Positions 1 to 8,746 of a stretch of DNA of 64,000 nucleotides are shown piece after piece. Position 1 is the stretch's first letter; every line of letters begins with the position of its first letter. The DNA is taken from NCBI GenBank assembly GCA_002127295.1, contig NFUV01000001.1:1922001-1986000 (forward strand), in the 5' to 3' direction. The notes beneath the pieces are model-generated. The model saw only the letters and a list, made by a program, of their open reading frames with translations. It was not told the DNA's origin and ran no database searches. The position numbers were made by a program, and so were the translations under genes. The stretch is from Chitinophagaceae bacterium IBVUCB2 (GTDB taxonomy: Bacteria; Bacteroidota; Bacteroidia; Chitinophagales; Chitinophagaceae).

Positions 1-835
1 CGATGCGATAAGAATAATTGTAGTTGCCGAAAATATTCACTTTCTTATTCCGGTAATTGAACGTAGTGCCTGCATTTGTTTTGGGATAAACTCCCTGCCC
101 GTAGCCGGCAGTAAATGTTCCATTGGAACCGAAGCGTTGGTCTTTTTTCATTCGTATATCGATGATACCAGAATTTCCGGCAGCATCATATTTGGAAGAA
201 GGATTGGTGATCAGGTCAATTCGTTCAATAGCGGCTGACGGAAGTCCTTTTAAATAGTTTGCAAGATCTGCACCCGACATGGCTGTTGGCTTTCCATCGA
301 TCATAATAATAACACCACTTCGGCCACGAAGACTGATATTATCATTCTGGTCAACATTCACACCGGGAGATCGTTCCAGCACATCCATAGCAGAACTGCC
401 GGCACTAACTATACTATTTTCAACATTCACTACGATCCTGTCGCTCAGTTTTTGAATAAATGGTTTTTTAGCTGTTACAGTAATTCCACCTAACTGTGTG
501 GCCTTTTGTTGCAGGGTAATTGCAGGAACAGTAACATCGGCATTTTCCATGCTCAATGTAAAGGATGGGGAAAAATGAGTTGCATAGTTTACAACTGTTA
601 TGCGGAGCAGGTAGTACCCAAATTTTATATTCTCAAATTCAGCTACACCTGTTTTATCACTAAGCGATAATTTTACAATAGAAGAATCTTTACTGCGCAA
701 TAATTCAACCGTTGCATTTTCTATTGCTGCTTGCTGCTCGTTCACCACTATTGCCTTAATTTTTCCCTGTTGTGCATTTACTGCTACGCCAGTTAGTATA
801 GCCAAAACAAAAAATATTCTTCTCATGCTGTTCAT
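1..835 (-). CDS. TonB-dependent receptor-like outer membrane protein, N-terminal part only (runs off window start)
   Basis: The reading frame begins at ATG 835 and stays open to base 1, so only about 278 residues are seen. Residues 1-21 form a signal peptide ending in VNAQ. Residues 22-110 look like a carboxypeptidase-like regulatory (CarboxypepD_reg/CNA-B-like) domain. A plug-like domain follows with the motifs RSPGVNVDQND, LRGRSGVIIMIDGKP and GIIDIRMKK. The barrel would lie outside the window. Family members sit in the outer membrane, but this subgroup (outer membrane beta-barrel, OMP_b-brl_3 type) often lacks a known substrate, and I see no TonB box. It is divergent from the antiporter downstream. 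It shares its layout with the two large outer-membrane proteins at 52-59 kb. Confidence 0.85.
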   Translation of the reverse strand, partial: MNSMRRIFFVLAILTGVAVNAQQGKIKAIVVNEQQAAIENATVELLRSKDSSIVKLSLSDKTGVAEFENIKFGYYLLRITVVNYATHFSPSFTLSMENADVTVPAITLQQKATQLGGITVTAKKPFIQKLSDRIVVNVENSIVSAGSSAMDVLERSPGVNVDQNDNISLRGRSGVIIMIDGKPTAMSGADLANYLKGLPSAAIERIDLITNPSSKYDAAGNSGIIDIRMKKDQRFGSNGTFTAGYGQGVYPKTNAGTTFNYRNKKVNIFGNYNYSYRI

Positions 836-996
836 TTGCTCAAAAGTTGTTTAAAAACCGTTGTCATCCCAGCCAAACTATACTGTGGGTGGCAATACCT
901 GCATGAGTGGGTTATTACCAGTTAGCACATGTCGGATTTTTACATCGCTCCTTACTTTTAGGGCCATTTTCTATAAAAAGTTTATTTTACAAGCTT

Positions 997-2598
997 ATGT
1001 TACAAGAACAACTTTTAGTCGTGATATCGTTGCTGTTCGGCATTGCCATGCTGACCATGTTGAGTGAGAAATTAAAAATGTCGTACCCTATCTTATTAGT
1101 GATCAGCGGACTGCTGATAAGCCTGATACCCGGCATGCCGGTTATTACATTAGAACCCGATTTGGTCTTCCTGATTTTTCTTCCTCCTATATTATATGCG
1201 GCAGCGTGGAATACCTCCTGGAAAGATTTTTGGAAACTACGCCGACCCATCAGCTTGCTTGCTTTTGGACTGGTAATTTTTACATCGGCAGCTGTTGCTG
1301 TTGTATCGCATGCTATCATTCCGGAATTTTCGTTGGCCTTTGGCTTTTTATTAGGCGGTATCATTTCTCCACCCGATGCCGTTGCTGCTACTTCTGTTTT
1401 ACAAGGATTGAAAGTGCCAAAAAGAGTGGTTACTATTTTAGAAGGGGAGAGTTTGGTGAATGATGCATCGAGTTTGATCGTATTCCGGTTTGCATTGGCC
1501 GCTATTGTAACAGGACAGTTTGGAATGTGGGATGCTACCCGGCAATTTGCACTGGTTGCAGGAATGGGAATCGTTATCGGCGTAGTGATAGCCTTTATAG
1601 TTTATATCATTCATCGTTTCTTTCCTACCACCGCAAGTATCGATGCGGCCCTTACATTAATAACGCCTTATATTATGTACGTAGCAGCGGAACATTTTCA
1701 TTACTCCGGAGTGTTAGCCGTTGTAAGTGGAGGTTTGTTTCTTACGTATCGTTCTCATGATATTTTTAATTCAGAATCCCGTATTCAAATTGCTGGTCTT
1801 TGGGGTACGCTTATCTTTTTATTAAATGGATTTGTATTTATACTGATTGGTCTGCAGCTGCCGGGTATTGTAAATGGATTAGGGAACTATTCGGTATGGC
1901 AAGCGATTGGTTATGGTGTAGTAATAAGTATCGTAACGATCCTCGTACGTATTATCTGGATTTTCCCCGGAGCATACATACCCCGTTGGTTATTTAAAAG
2001 CATACGTACTTCTGAACCAAGGCCGAGTTGGAAAACAGTTTTCCTGATTGCGTGGAGTGGAATGCGGGGTGTGGTATCATTAGCTTCTGCATTAGCTATT
2101 CCACTTACATTAGCAGGGCAGGCATTTCCATATCGTAATCTAATTTTGTTTATCACATTTGTGGTTATTCTTATTACGTTGGTATTACAGGGGTTGAGCC
2201 TGAAACCATTGATACGAATATTGAGCATTGAAGAACCTGATAAAGAAGATGAACAATTTAAAATATTGGCATTACGGATACAATTGGCAGAGTCAGTACT
2301 ATCCTATTTAGATACGAATTATCCCGAAGAAACACAAAATAACGATACGTATAAAAGGGTAAGAGACCGCTATGAACGAATGATTGAAATTACGAAGCGA
2401 AAATTAGAAGGTGATAATGCTGATGATGAAAGCGCATCGTTCTTGCCACAATACCGGCAAATGTTATTAGAGCTGGTTCATATCCGTCGGAGAGAATTAA
2501 AATACTTCCGGCATAAAGGAGAATATAGTGAAGAACTGATAAGAGAAAGAGAGTGGGAGCTTGATTTGGAAGAAGCAAGGCTGCAACAAAGTTCATAA
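997..2598 (+). CDS. CPA1 family Na+/H+ antiporter (NhaP-like)
   Basis: Cation:proton antiporter of the inner membrane, exchanging Na+ (or K+) for H+ in pH and salt homeostasis. About twelve hydrophobic segments fill residues 5-420. The signature SPPDAVAA is at residues 124-131, and the ion-binding Asn-Asp pair lies in EGESLVNDA (N155, D156), as in the CPA1 family. A hydrophilic C-terminal tail of about 110 residues is rich in charged, helical sequence and probably faces the cytoplasm. The open frame reaches back to a codon at 907, but the extra 30 residues do not resemble the family, so ATG 997 is preferred. Length 533 aa fits bacterial NhaP/YjcE-like proteins. Na+ versus K+ preference cannot be read from the sequence. 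Confidence 0.93.
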   Translation: MLQEQLLVVISLLFGIAMLTMLSEKLKMSYPILLVISGLLISLIPGMPVITLEPDLVFLIFLPPILYAAAWNTSWKDFWKLRRPISLLAFGLVIFTSAAVAVVSHAIIPEFSLAFGFLLGGIISPPDAVAATSVLQGLKVPKRVVTILEGESLVNDASSLIVFRFALAAIVTGQFGMWDATRQFALVAGMGIVIGVVIAFIVYIIHRFFPTTASIDAALTLITPYIMYVAAEHFHYSGVLAVVSGGLFLTYRSHDIFNSESRIQIAGLWGTLIFLLNGFVFILIGLQLPGIVNGLGNYSVWQAIGYGVVISIVTILVRIIWIFPGAYIPRWLFKSIRTSEPRPSWKTVFLIAWSGMRGVVSLASALAIPLTLAGQAFPYRNLILFITFVVILITLVLQGLSLKPLIRILSIEEPDKEDEQFKILALRIQLAESVLSYLDTNYPEETQNNDTYKRVRDRYERMIEITKRKLEGDNADDESASFLPQYRQMLLELVHIRRRELKYFRHKGEYSEELIREREWELDLEEARLQQSS

Positions 2599-2600
2599 GT

Positions 2601-2632
2601 AAAAAAGCCCCGCAAATTGCTGGGGCTTTTTT
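2601..2632. terminator. Bidirectional intrinsic terminator
   Basis: The inverted repeat AAAAAAGCCCC / GGGGCTTTTTT has a short AT-rich loop and lies between two convergent genes (stops at 2598 and 2647). The A-run before and T-run after let it serve both strands. Confidence 0.85.
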
Positions 2633-2646
2633 ATACATAATTTCTA

Positions 2647-3540
2647 TTAATTAGTTTTCGTTTCCAATAACTGGAAGAATTGATCCAGTTGTGGAAGTAT
2701 TACAATTCTTGTTCTGCGGTTTGATGCTTTTCCATCTTTAGTACCGTTATCTGCAATTGGTTTGTACTCACCACGACCAGCGGCCGCCATTTTAGTCGGA
2801 TCTAATCCATATTGGTTTTGTAACACTCTAACCACTGCTGTTGCTCTTTTTACACTCAGGTCCCAGTTATCCAATATAGCTCCGCTTCCTTTCAGGGGTA
2901 CATTGTCCGTATGACCTTCTACCATAAATTCTATATCCGGTTGATTTTTTAATACGGTTGCTACCTTACCCAACACAGTCTTGGCCTGGTTAGTTATTTC
3001 ATATTTGCCTGTGGTGAAGAGTAGCTTGTCAGAGATATCAATATACACTACACCTTTATCTACTTTAATATTAATATCCTCATCATCTAAATTACCTATA
3101 GCTCCTTTCAAATTCATTACCAAAGCCATGTTCAATGAATCTTTATGCGCCATTTGTTGCTGCAATGTTTGTATGTATGAATCTTTAGCTCCGATATTCT
3201 CCATGGATTTTCTGATACTCTCTGCCTGTGTATTGGAAATTACTGACAAATCCTGCAGCTGCTTTAACGCCTGGTTATTATTTGCTTTTAAAAAATCTAC
3301 CTGCCCGTTCAAATCTTTTACCCGGGTATTCAGCAAGGCCATTTCTCTTTCCAGATCTGCTTTTTCACGGGCCAGGGTTGCCTTTTCGGTGCTGCAATCA
3401 GACATATCGCCTTCTAATGTTTTATATTTTGTTTCCAGTGTTACATAGTCAGCTTGCGCCGTTTTAAATTTTTTGCTGCTGACGCAGGAAAATAATACCA
3501 CTGAAGAAGATGCGATTAATACAAATTGACTCCATTTCAT
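2647..3540 (-). CDS. OmpA/MotB-domain lipoprotein with coiled coil
   Basis: Envelope protein that likely ties the outer membrane to peptidoglycan. Residues 1-19 are a lipoprotein signal with lipobox LFSC (Cys19). Residues 25-135 are strongly charged heptad-like sequence, predicted to form a coiled coil. Residues 165-285 form an OmpA C-terminal domain with the peptidoglycan-binding motifs EGHTDN, SVKRATAVVR and the closing SNRRTRIVI. There is no barrel and no membrane helix, so it is not a true MotB even though such proteins are often annotated as one. It is monocistronic, convergent with the antiporter, with a good -7 box upstream. Confidence 0.9.
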   Translation of the reverse strand: MKWSQFVLIASSSVVLFSCVSSKKFKTAQADYVTLETKYKTLEGDMSDCSTEKATLAREKADLEREMALLNTRVKDLNGQVDFLKANNNQALKQLQDLSVISNTQAESIRKSMENIGAKDSYIQTLQQQMAHKDSLNMALVMNLKGAIGNLDDEDINIKVDKGVVYIDISDKLLFTTGKYEITNQAKTVLGKVATVLKNQPDIEFMVEGHTDNVPLKGSGAILDNWDLSVKRATAVVRVLQNQYGLDPTKMAAAGRGEYKPIADNGTKDGKASNRRTRIVILPQLDQFFQLLETKTN

Positions 3541-3604
3541 GTTCTAGTATTTAAATGAAAAATTGATAATAGTGTCTCAACGATTATCCTGTTTTGAAGA
3601 GTTT

Positions 3605-3612
3605 CAAAGATA
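3605..3612 (-). promoter_or_regulatory. Candidate -7 box for the OmpA-like lipoprotein
   Basis: On the minus strand this reads TATCTTTG, an exact match to the Bacteroidota sigma -7 consensus TAnnTTTG. It lies about 65 nt upstream of the ATG at 3540. No clear TTG -33 element is visible. Confidence 0.4.
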
Positions 3613-3734
3613 TAAGCAACCCTATGAATTTTATTTTCAGCTTTGTTAAATGTTTTATTTCTAAAAACATGCCGAATGAGAAATTTTCATCATTTAATTT
3701 TAAAAAAACCATCTTTGACCGCTTAATTATTTTT

Positions 3735-5009
3735 ATGGCCAACAACCGCCAAGCTGCTATTGGCTTCATCTTTATTACATTACTGATTGATGTTATGGGT
3801 TGGGGACTTATCATTCCCGTAATGCCTAAATTAATATCAGATTTAAAAGGTATAGCAGTTAATGATGCCAGCTCTTATGGTGCATTACTTTTATCTGTGT
3901 ATGCAATTACCCAATTTGTTTTTGCTCCGCTTATTGGCAACCTGAGTGACAGGTTTGGACGACGTCCTGTTTTATTGAGTTCATTAATTGGTTTTGGTAT
4001 TGATTACATTTTTCTTGCCTTAGCACCAACATACGGTTGGCTGTTTGTGGGTCGCATTATTGCCGGAATAACGGGTGCAAGTTTTACCACTGCTGCCGCA
4101 TATATCGCTGATGTTAGTACGGCTGAAACAAGAGCCAAAAATTTTGGAATGATTGGCGCCGCATTCGGCCTTGGCTTTATCATTGGTCCTGCACTCGGTG
4201 GTTTATTAGCAGGATGGGGTGTTAGAGCTCCTTTTTATGCAGCTGCAGCACTTTGTTTATTAAATGCATTGTATGGATATTTTGTTTTACCCGAATCATT
4301 GAAAAAAGAAAACCGTCGTCCGTTTGAATGGAAAAGAGCAAATCCATTAGGTGCATTAAAGTTTTTAAAAAAATACCCGGACATTGGTGGATTGGCATTT
4401 TGTTTTTTTCTTATCTACTTCGCAGCGCAAGCGGTACAAGGCAACTGGAGTTTTTTTACTATCTATCAATTTCAATGGTCCGAAAAAATGGTGGGTATTT
4501 CGCTGGCTGTTGTTGGTTTATTAGTAGGATTGGTACAAGCAGGACTTATACGAATCGTTAACCCAATACTGGGAAACAAAAAAAGTATTTACCTGGGTTT
4601 GTTTTTATATTCCGTTGGTCTAACCCTGTTTGCATTTGCTACAGAAGGATGGATGATGTTTGCATTTTTAGTTCCTTATTGTTTAGGTGGTATTGCGGGA
4701 CCGGCATTACAATCAACATTGGCCGGACATGTACCACCAAACGAACAAGGCGAATTACAGGGAGCACTAACCAGTTTAATGAGTCTTACTACTATTATTG
4801 GTCCGCCCATTATGAATAATCTATTTGCTTACTTCACTAATAAAAAAGCGCCGATACATTTTCCCGGAGTATTCTTTTTGTTGGGGGCATTACTCATGCT
4901 GGCAAGTTTGCTGGTAGCATGGCTCCATTTACGCCACGAAAAACCTGTTTTCAAATCACAAGCCGAAGAATCACTAGACGAAGAATTACCAAAAGTTATT
5001 CCTCATTAA
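3735..5009 (+). CDS. MFS transporter, TetA/TCR-like drug:H+ antiporter family
   Basis: Inner-membrane exporter of the major facilitator superfamily with 12 predicted helices. The N-terminal helix motif [16 protein letters not shown] and motif A ([14 protein letters not shown], between helices 2 and 3) are typical of the TCR/TetA group. The second half carries the matching PxxxGxxxGP-type glycine/proline signatures ([22 protein letters not shown]). The frame is open from 3594, but the first 47 codons are Phe/Lys-rich and unlike the family; ATG 3735 gives a 424-residue protein starting just before helix 1. Whether it confers tetracycline resistance cannot be told: many chromosomal Bacteroidota members do not. 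Its stop is one base from the stop of the convergent ArsC-like gene. Confidence 0.9.
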   Translation: MANNRQAAIGFIFITLLIDVMGWGLIIPVMPKLISDLKGIAVNDASSYGALLLSVYAITQFVFAPLIGNLSDRFGRRPVLLSSLIGFGIDYIFLALAPTYGWLFVGRIIAGITGASFTTAAAYIADVSTAETRAKNFGMIGAAFGLGFIIGPALGGLLAGWGVRAPFYAAAALCLLNALYGYFVLPESLKKENRRPFEWKRANPLGALKFLKKYPDIGGLAFCFFLIYFAAQAVQGNWSFFTIYQFQWSEKMVGISLAVVGLLVGLVQAGLIRIVNPILGNKKSIYLGLFLYSVGLTLFAFATEGWMMFAFLVPYCLGGIAGPALQSTLAGHVPPNEQGELQGALTSLMSLTTIIGPPIMNNLFAYFTNKKAPIHFPGVFFLLGALLMLASLLVAWLHLRHEKPVFKSQAEESLDEELPKVIPH

Positions 5010-5010
5010 T

Positions 5011-5364
5011 TTATTGAAGCTCTTTTTTTAATGCTGCCACGGTTTTCTTTTCACTCCCAATAAAAATATTATTGTTGTTGATTACAACCGGCCTTTTTAA
5101 GAATGTATATTCATCCAGTATAAAATCACGGTAATCTTTCTCGGTAAGTTTTTTATCTTTTAAACCCAGCTCTTTGTACTTCATAGCCCGGCGGCTGAAT
5201 AAGGCTTCATAAGTGCCCGCCATTTTTTTCATTTCTTCCAATTGTGCCGGTGTAATTTTCTCCACTTTGATATTCTGCATAGCAAATCCCTTTTTATCAA
5301 TAGCTGTTTCTTTGATAATGGCCTGGCAAGTAGTGCAGTTGCCAAGATGATATATTTTCTTCAT
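5011..5364 (-). CDS. ArsC/Spx-fold thioredoxin-like protein (arsenate reductase family)
   Basis: Small cytosolic protein of 117 residues with the ArsC fold. The N-terminus has a CxxC motif (NCTTCQ, Cys9 and Cys12), and the second half has the family pattern RRAMKYKELGL, then DEYTFLKRPVV, where the Arg near the Pro-Val corresponds to the third-arginine region of ArsC proteins. The family includes arsenate reductases, Spx regulators and YffB-like proteins of unknown role. No other arsenic gene is adjacent, so a true arsenate reductase is not supported by context. Convergent with the MFS gene. Confidence 0.8.
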   Translation of the reverse strand: MKKIYHLGNCTTCQAIIKETAIDKKGFAMQNIKVEKITPAQLEEMKKMAGTYEALFSRRAMKYKELGLKDKKLTEKDYRDFILDEYTFLKRPVVINNNNIFIGSEKKTVAALKKELQ

Positions 5365-5417
5365 ACATTATTGGTTAATGGTAGCAAAAGTATTTTGGTA
5401 TTCTTAGCTATGCTTTG

Positions 5418-5446
5418 TTGGTACAATAGTAAAAAATGTTACTTTG
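5418..5446 (+). promoter_or_regulatory. Candidate promoter for cmoA (TTG -33 and TTACTTTG -7)
   Basis: A TTG at 5418 and the -7-like box TTACTTTG at 5439-5446 are separated by 18 nt, close to the Bacteroidota spacing. The preferred cmoA start at 5466 lies 20 nt downstream. The longer open frame from 5436 would begin inside this promoter, which supports the later start. Confidence 0.45.
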
Positions 5447-5465
5447 TACCCACTTAATAATTACC

Positions 5466-6194
5466 ATGAGCAAAGATGAAGTTTTCCGGGATGAAATTGA
5501 GAAGGCCAGCGATTTTAAATTTGGTGCGAATGTGGCCAAAGTGTTTGATGATATGGTGAATCGATCAGTTCCTTTCTATGGAGAAATACAACGGATGATG
5601 GCTGAGTTAGCGGCTGACCATGCCAAAGAAGGTTCAGATGTATATGACCTGGGTTGTTCAACCGGCACCACACTGATCGGAATGGATACTATGGTAAATC
5701 AAAATATCCGGTTCGTGGGTGTAGATGATTCACAGGAAATGCTGGATAAATGCAAATCAAAATTATTAGAATTGGGTTTTTCCCGTCCTTACGAATTACG
5801 CTGTGCTGATTTAGGACAAGGAATAAAAATAGAAAATGCTTCTGTTGTTGTATTGTGCTTAACACTTCAATTTGTAAGACCCGTATACAGAGAGCAGGTA
5901 TTGAAAAATATTTATGATGGTCTTAATCCAGGTGGTGTGCTGATACTGGTAGAAAAAATATTGGCAGAAGAAAGCAACTTCAACCGAGACTTTATTAAAT
6001 ATTACTACAACTATAAACGCCGGAATAATTATAGCGAAATGGAGATCTCGCAAAAAAGAGAGGCGCTGGAAAATGTATTGGTTCCCTATAAACTCAGTGA
6101 GAATATAACCTTACTCCGTGACAAAGGTTTTAGTCATTGCGAAGTGTTTTTTAGGTGGTATAATTTTGCGGGGTTGATTGCCGTAAAAAAATAG
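5466..6194 (+). CDS. cmoA: Carboxy-S-adenosyl-L-methionine synthase CmoA
   Basis: CmoA converts SAM and prephenate to carboxy-SAM, the donor used by CmoB to make 5-carboxymethoxyuridine in the tRNA wobble position. The protein is 242 aa (E. coli 247). The SAM-binding motif I is at residues 59-67 (VYDLGCSTGT), followed by the acidic loop FVGVDDSQEML. The segment QKREALENVL matches the CmoA region whose Arg contacts the carboxylate of carboxy-SAM, and the tail FFRWYNFAGLIAVKK matches the family end. The start at 5466 removes ten residues of the longest frame and fits the family. CmoB is not in this window. The next gene is another methyltransferase on the same strand, 74 nt away. Confidence 0.88.
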   Translation: MSKDEVFRDEIEKASDFKFGANVAKVFDDMVNRSVPFYGEIQRMMAELAADHAKEGSDVYDLGCSTGTTLIGMDTMVNQNIRFVGVDDSQEMLDKCKSKLLELGFSRPYELRCADLGQGIKIENASVVVLCLTLQFVRPVYREQVLKNIYDGLNPGGVLILVEKILAEESNFNRDFIKYYYNYKRRNNYSEMEISQKREALENVLVPYKLSENITLLRDKGFSHCEVFFRWYNFAGLIAVKK

Positions 6195-6268
6195 TGTGCC
6201 AGATCACAAATTGAAATTTTAAGCTTTGGCCTGCTCAATTGTGATTTTGAATTTTAACTTTTGAATGT

Positions 6269-6991
6269 ATGATTAGTATCGGCAATTTCTTCTTTAAGTA
6301 CCGCAACTGGATCTTTATTCTTTTCTATGCGGCATTATTTATTCCTTCGTGGCCGTTGTTTTCTCCGTCGAAATTTGGAAGCTGTTATTATGTATGGCCA
6401 ATAGCCATTGGTTTGTTTGTTACCTGTTTGGGTCAGTTGATCCGGGGATTAACGATTGGGCTCGCCTACATCATCCGGGGTGGCAAAGAAGGAAAGCCAT
6501 ATGCAGAAGGATTAGTAACAGAAGGAATATTTAATCATTGCCGCAATCCATTGTATGTTGGAAATATTTTAATGTTGTTGGGTGTTGGCATCTTAGCCAA
6601 TTCATTAGTTTATGTAGCGATCGTTATTCCCATTTTTTTATTCATCTACCAGGCCATTGTATTAGCCGAAGAAAATTTCCTGCGGGGAAAATTCGGAGCC
6701 GGCTTTGACGAGTATTGTAAAAAAGTAAACAGGTGGTTTCCCAACTTGCGTGGCATCGGAAAAACCTTCGGCAGTATGCAGTTCAATTGGAAGCGATGGA
6801 TATTAAAAGAACATACCACCCAATTTATATGGCTGATCGGTATTACGCTGATCTTATTACTCAATTATCCTGAACTAACAGGATACAATGAAAACCGCAG
6901 GAATCTTCTGATTGGAGTGGTGCTGGGTACTTTACTCCTTATTTATATGCTGGTGCGGTATTTAAAAAAGACGGGAAAATTCAAAGAATAG
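6269..6991 (+). CDS. Isoprenylcysteine carboxyl methyltransferase-like (ICMT/PEMT) membrane methyltransferase
   Basis: Integral membrane SAM-dependent methyltransferase of the ICMT/phospholipid methyltransferase superfamily. Helices cover roughly residues 10-30, 45-70, 95-135 and 185-235. The family signature is present: TEGIFNHCRNPLYVGNIL (the RHPxY-like motif, here CRNPLY) and, after the next helix, EENFLRGKFGAGFDEYCKKV with RWFP, the conserved SAM/acceptor region. The extra pair of C-terminal helices (about 70 residues) goes beyond the minimal domain. The substrate is unknown; bacteria rarely have prenylated proteins, so a lipid or small molecule is more likely. Confidence 0.8.
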   Translation: MISIGNFFFKYRNWIFILFYAALFIPSWPLFSPSKFGSCYYVWPIAIGLFVTCLGQLIRGLTIGLAYIIRGGKEGKPYAEGLVTEGIFNHCRNPLYVGNILMLLGVGILANSLVYVAIVIPIFLFIYQAIVLAEENFLRGKFGAGFDEYCKKVNRWFPNLRGIGKTFGSMQFNWKRWILKEHTTQFIWLIGITLILLLNYPELTGYNENRRNLLIGVVLGTLLLIYMLVRYLKKTGKFKE

Positions 6992-7008
6992 ACTGAAAGT
7001 CAGCGGTC

Positions 7009-7082
7009 AGAAAGTCCGCAAGCCAATGGCCTTAAGCGAAATATTCATTCGGACTTCCCGAGGTATGGCCTTCCGGACTTCT
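7009..7082. repeat. Imperfect inverted repeat in the 6992-7151 intergenic space
   Basis: The arms AGAAAGTCCG (7009-7018) and CCGGACTTCT (7073-7082) are near-complementary. A further copy of CGGACTT lies at about 7050. It could be a weak transcription end for the methyltransferase gene or a remnant of a dispersed repeat. No T-run follows. Confidence 0.35.
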
Positions 7083-7124
7083 TAATCGTTCCTTCCTTCG
7101 TAAACATTCCCCAACAAATCTTGT

Positions 7125-7132
7125 TATTTTTG
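7125..7132 (+). promoter_or_regulatory. Candidate -7 box for the Nfu gene
   Basis: TATTTTTG matches TAnnTTTG and sits 19 nt before the ATG at 7152. A clear TTG at -33 is not seen. Confidence 0.4.
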
Positions 7133-7151
7133 TGTTCCTAATTCGAGCAAT

Positions 7152-7748
7152 ATGATCAAAACAGGTAATCCCGTAATCAGCATTTATACTGAAATGACTC
7201 CTAACCCGGAGACCATGAAGTTTGTGGCCAACAAGCTTTTATATCCAGGCAAGAGTATTGATTTTCCAGATGCTGAAAGTGCAAAACCCTCGCCGCTGGC
7301 AACAGAGCTGTTTGGTTTTCCCTTTATCAAAGCTGTATTTATCGCCAGCAATTTTGTAACGCTTACAAAAACTACGGAAACAGATTGGCAAGATGTAATT
7401 CCTTCTATTCGCCAGTTTTTAAAAGATTACCTGGAAGAAGGCAAAGCAGTGGTGAATGAAGAAGAGTTGGCGGCCGTAAAACAATCCAGCAGCAACGAAG
7501 TTTCTGCCGATGATGATGATGTAGTAAAACGCATTAAAGAATTGTTAGATAATTACGTTCGTCCGGCTGTAGAAATGGATGGCGGTGCAATTCAATTTAA
7601 AAGTTATGATTCCGGTACTGTAAATCTGTCAATGCAGGGAAGTTGCAGCGGATGTCCTTCCTCTATGATCACCTTGAAAGCAGGTATTGAAGGAATGATG
7701 AAACGTATGATACCGGAAGTGAAAGAAGTAGTAGCCGAAGCAGAATAA
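7152..7748 (+). CDS. Nfu/NifU-type iron-sulfur cluster carrier
   Basis: Cytosolic Fe-S carrier that receives an assembled cluster and passes it to client enzymes. Residues 10-95 match the Nfu N-terminal domain (starts TEMTPNPETMKFVANK). Residues 120-195 are the NifU C-terminal domain with Cys165 and Cys168 in GSCSGCPSS, the cluster-binding CxxC. A short acidic linker (SADDDDVVKR) joins them. At 198 aa it matches the usual two-domain Nfu of Bacteroidota and eukaryotic organelles. No suf or isc gene is adjacent. Confidence 0.93.
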   Translation: MIKTGNPVISIYTEMTPNPETMKFVANKLLYPGKSIDFPDAESAKPSPLATELFGFPFIKAVFIASNFVTLTKTTETDWQDVIPSIRQFLKDYLEEGKAVVNEEELAAVKQSSSNEVSADDDDVVKRIKELLDNYVRPAVEMDGGAIQFKSYDSGTVNLSMQGSCSGCPSSMITLKAGIEGMMKRMIPEVKEVVAEAE

Positions 7749-7772
7749 AATTCTTTTAAATAGTATTAAAAT

Positions 7773-7800
7773 AAAAAAGCAGTCCAAAGACTGCTTTTTT
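7773..7800. terminator. Bidirectional intrinsic terminator
   Basis: Perfect hairpin AAAAAAGCAGTC / GACTGCTTTTTT with a 4-nt loop, between the convergent nfu gene (stop 7748) and the lipoprotein gene (stop 7809). Confidence 0.9.
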
Positions 7801-7808
7801 ATTTTCTT

Positions 7809-8579
7809 TTACTTATAAGTGATCAAAATGCTGATTGTTTCTCCTCTTACTACATCAGTATAACTAATTTTTGTACAGTCTCCTTGCGAATTAAATTCGT
7901 AACTATATTTCCTGTCGTGTGTAAGCTGACCACTTGCGTTGTATATTTTAGTGTTGGCAATAGGATGTTTGTTTACTTTGCCCATCCAGTTTTCCTGTGG
8001 GTAAACCCGCCACTGTTGATTGTAGTTCTTTAATGTTTTACCAAGGTCATAAGTATATATCATCCGGTTTACCAGGTTACCATTTACAAATTGCCTTGAT
8101 TCCATCGCCATTCCATTTTGCAAATCATATTCGGTATAAGATAAATTCGGGTTATCCGCAGTTTCTGAAGCTGTTTTAATTATTACTCCTTCGGGGTTAT
8201 AATAATAATGTTCAATGAAATACAAAGTCCCGTTAGGATACTTGGTAATCTTCTTTGTAAGTGCCCCTTTTTCGTTAAAGATATACTCCGATGTTTTAAA
8301 GTCGTTGGGGTTATTTTTTAGAGAGATCTTAGAAAACATGCCGAGCCCATTAATATTATAGCTGTACTCATCATTAATATTGTCCCGCTCAGCCAACGTT
8401 AATTTTCCTGTTGCATCATAATTAAAAATTGTTTTTTCAGTATAAGATGGCTCGACATACTCTACAGAAGCCACTTGTACCGGACCAGGATCGGCAGGCT
8501 TACCTGTTTTTTCTTTTGTGCAGGAGGCTGCTGTAAATGCAAGTGCAACTCCTGCAGCTAAAAATTGAAATAATTTCAT
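7809..8579 (-). CDS. Hypothetical lipoprotein with YD-like repeats
   Basis: The first 20 residues are a lipoprotein signal with lipobox TAASC (Cys20). The body has repeated strands such as IFNYDATGKLTLAER, YIFNEKGALTKKIT, YYNPEGVIIKT and KYSYEFNSQGDCTKIS. They share the pattern [Y]xY[N/D]xxGxLTxxx, as in YD/Rhs-like repeats of Bacteroidota DUF4595-like lipoproteins. This suggests an elongated beta-sheet exposed in the periplasm or on the surface. No catalytic motif is seen and the function is unknown. It ends at the terminator shared with nfu. Confidence 0.75.
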   Translation of the reverse strand: MKLFQFLAAGVALAFTAASCTKEKTGKPADPGPVQVASVEYVEPSYTEKTIFNYDATGKLTLAERDNINDEYSYNINGLGMFSKISLKNNPNDFKTSEYIFNEKGALTKKITKYPNGTLYFIEHYYYNPEGVIIKTASETADNPNLSYTEYDLQNGMAMESRQFVNGNLVNRMIYTYDLGKTLKNYNQQWRVYPQENWMGKVNKHPIANTKIYNASGQLTHDRKYSYEFNSQGDCTKISYTDVVRGETISILITYK

Positions 8580-8746
8580 AATAAAAGGTTTAATGATTTT
8601 GATTTTTGATTGATGCTGTAAAAATGCATCCCCGATAGCAGGAGAAAAATTATAGCAGAACCAGCCGTAGCAGGTTTCTAATAAACCGGGTAATTAATTA
8701 AATGAGGCGGAGGGAGAAAAGTAATAAGGAAGGCTGTGGGCCTTTA

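Noticed and set aside
997-2598. Start of the antiporter at 907
   Set aside because: The extra 30 residues do not look like the family N-terminus and ATG 997 fits the first helix.
3735-5009. Naming the MFS gene as a tetracycline resistance determinant
   Set aside because: Motifs place it in the broad TetA/TCR family, but nothing shows tetracycline specificity.
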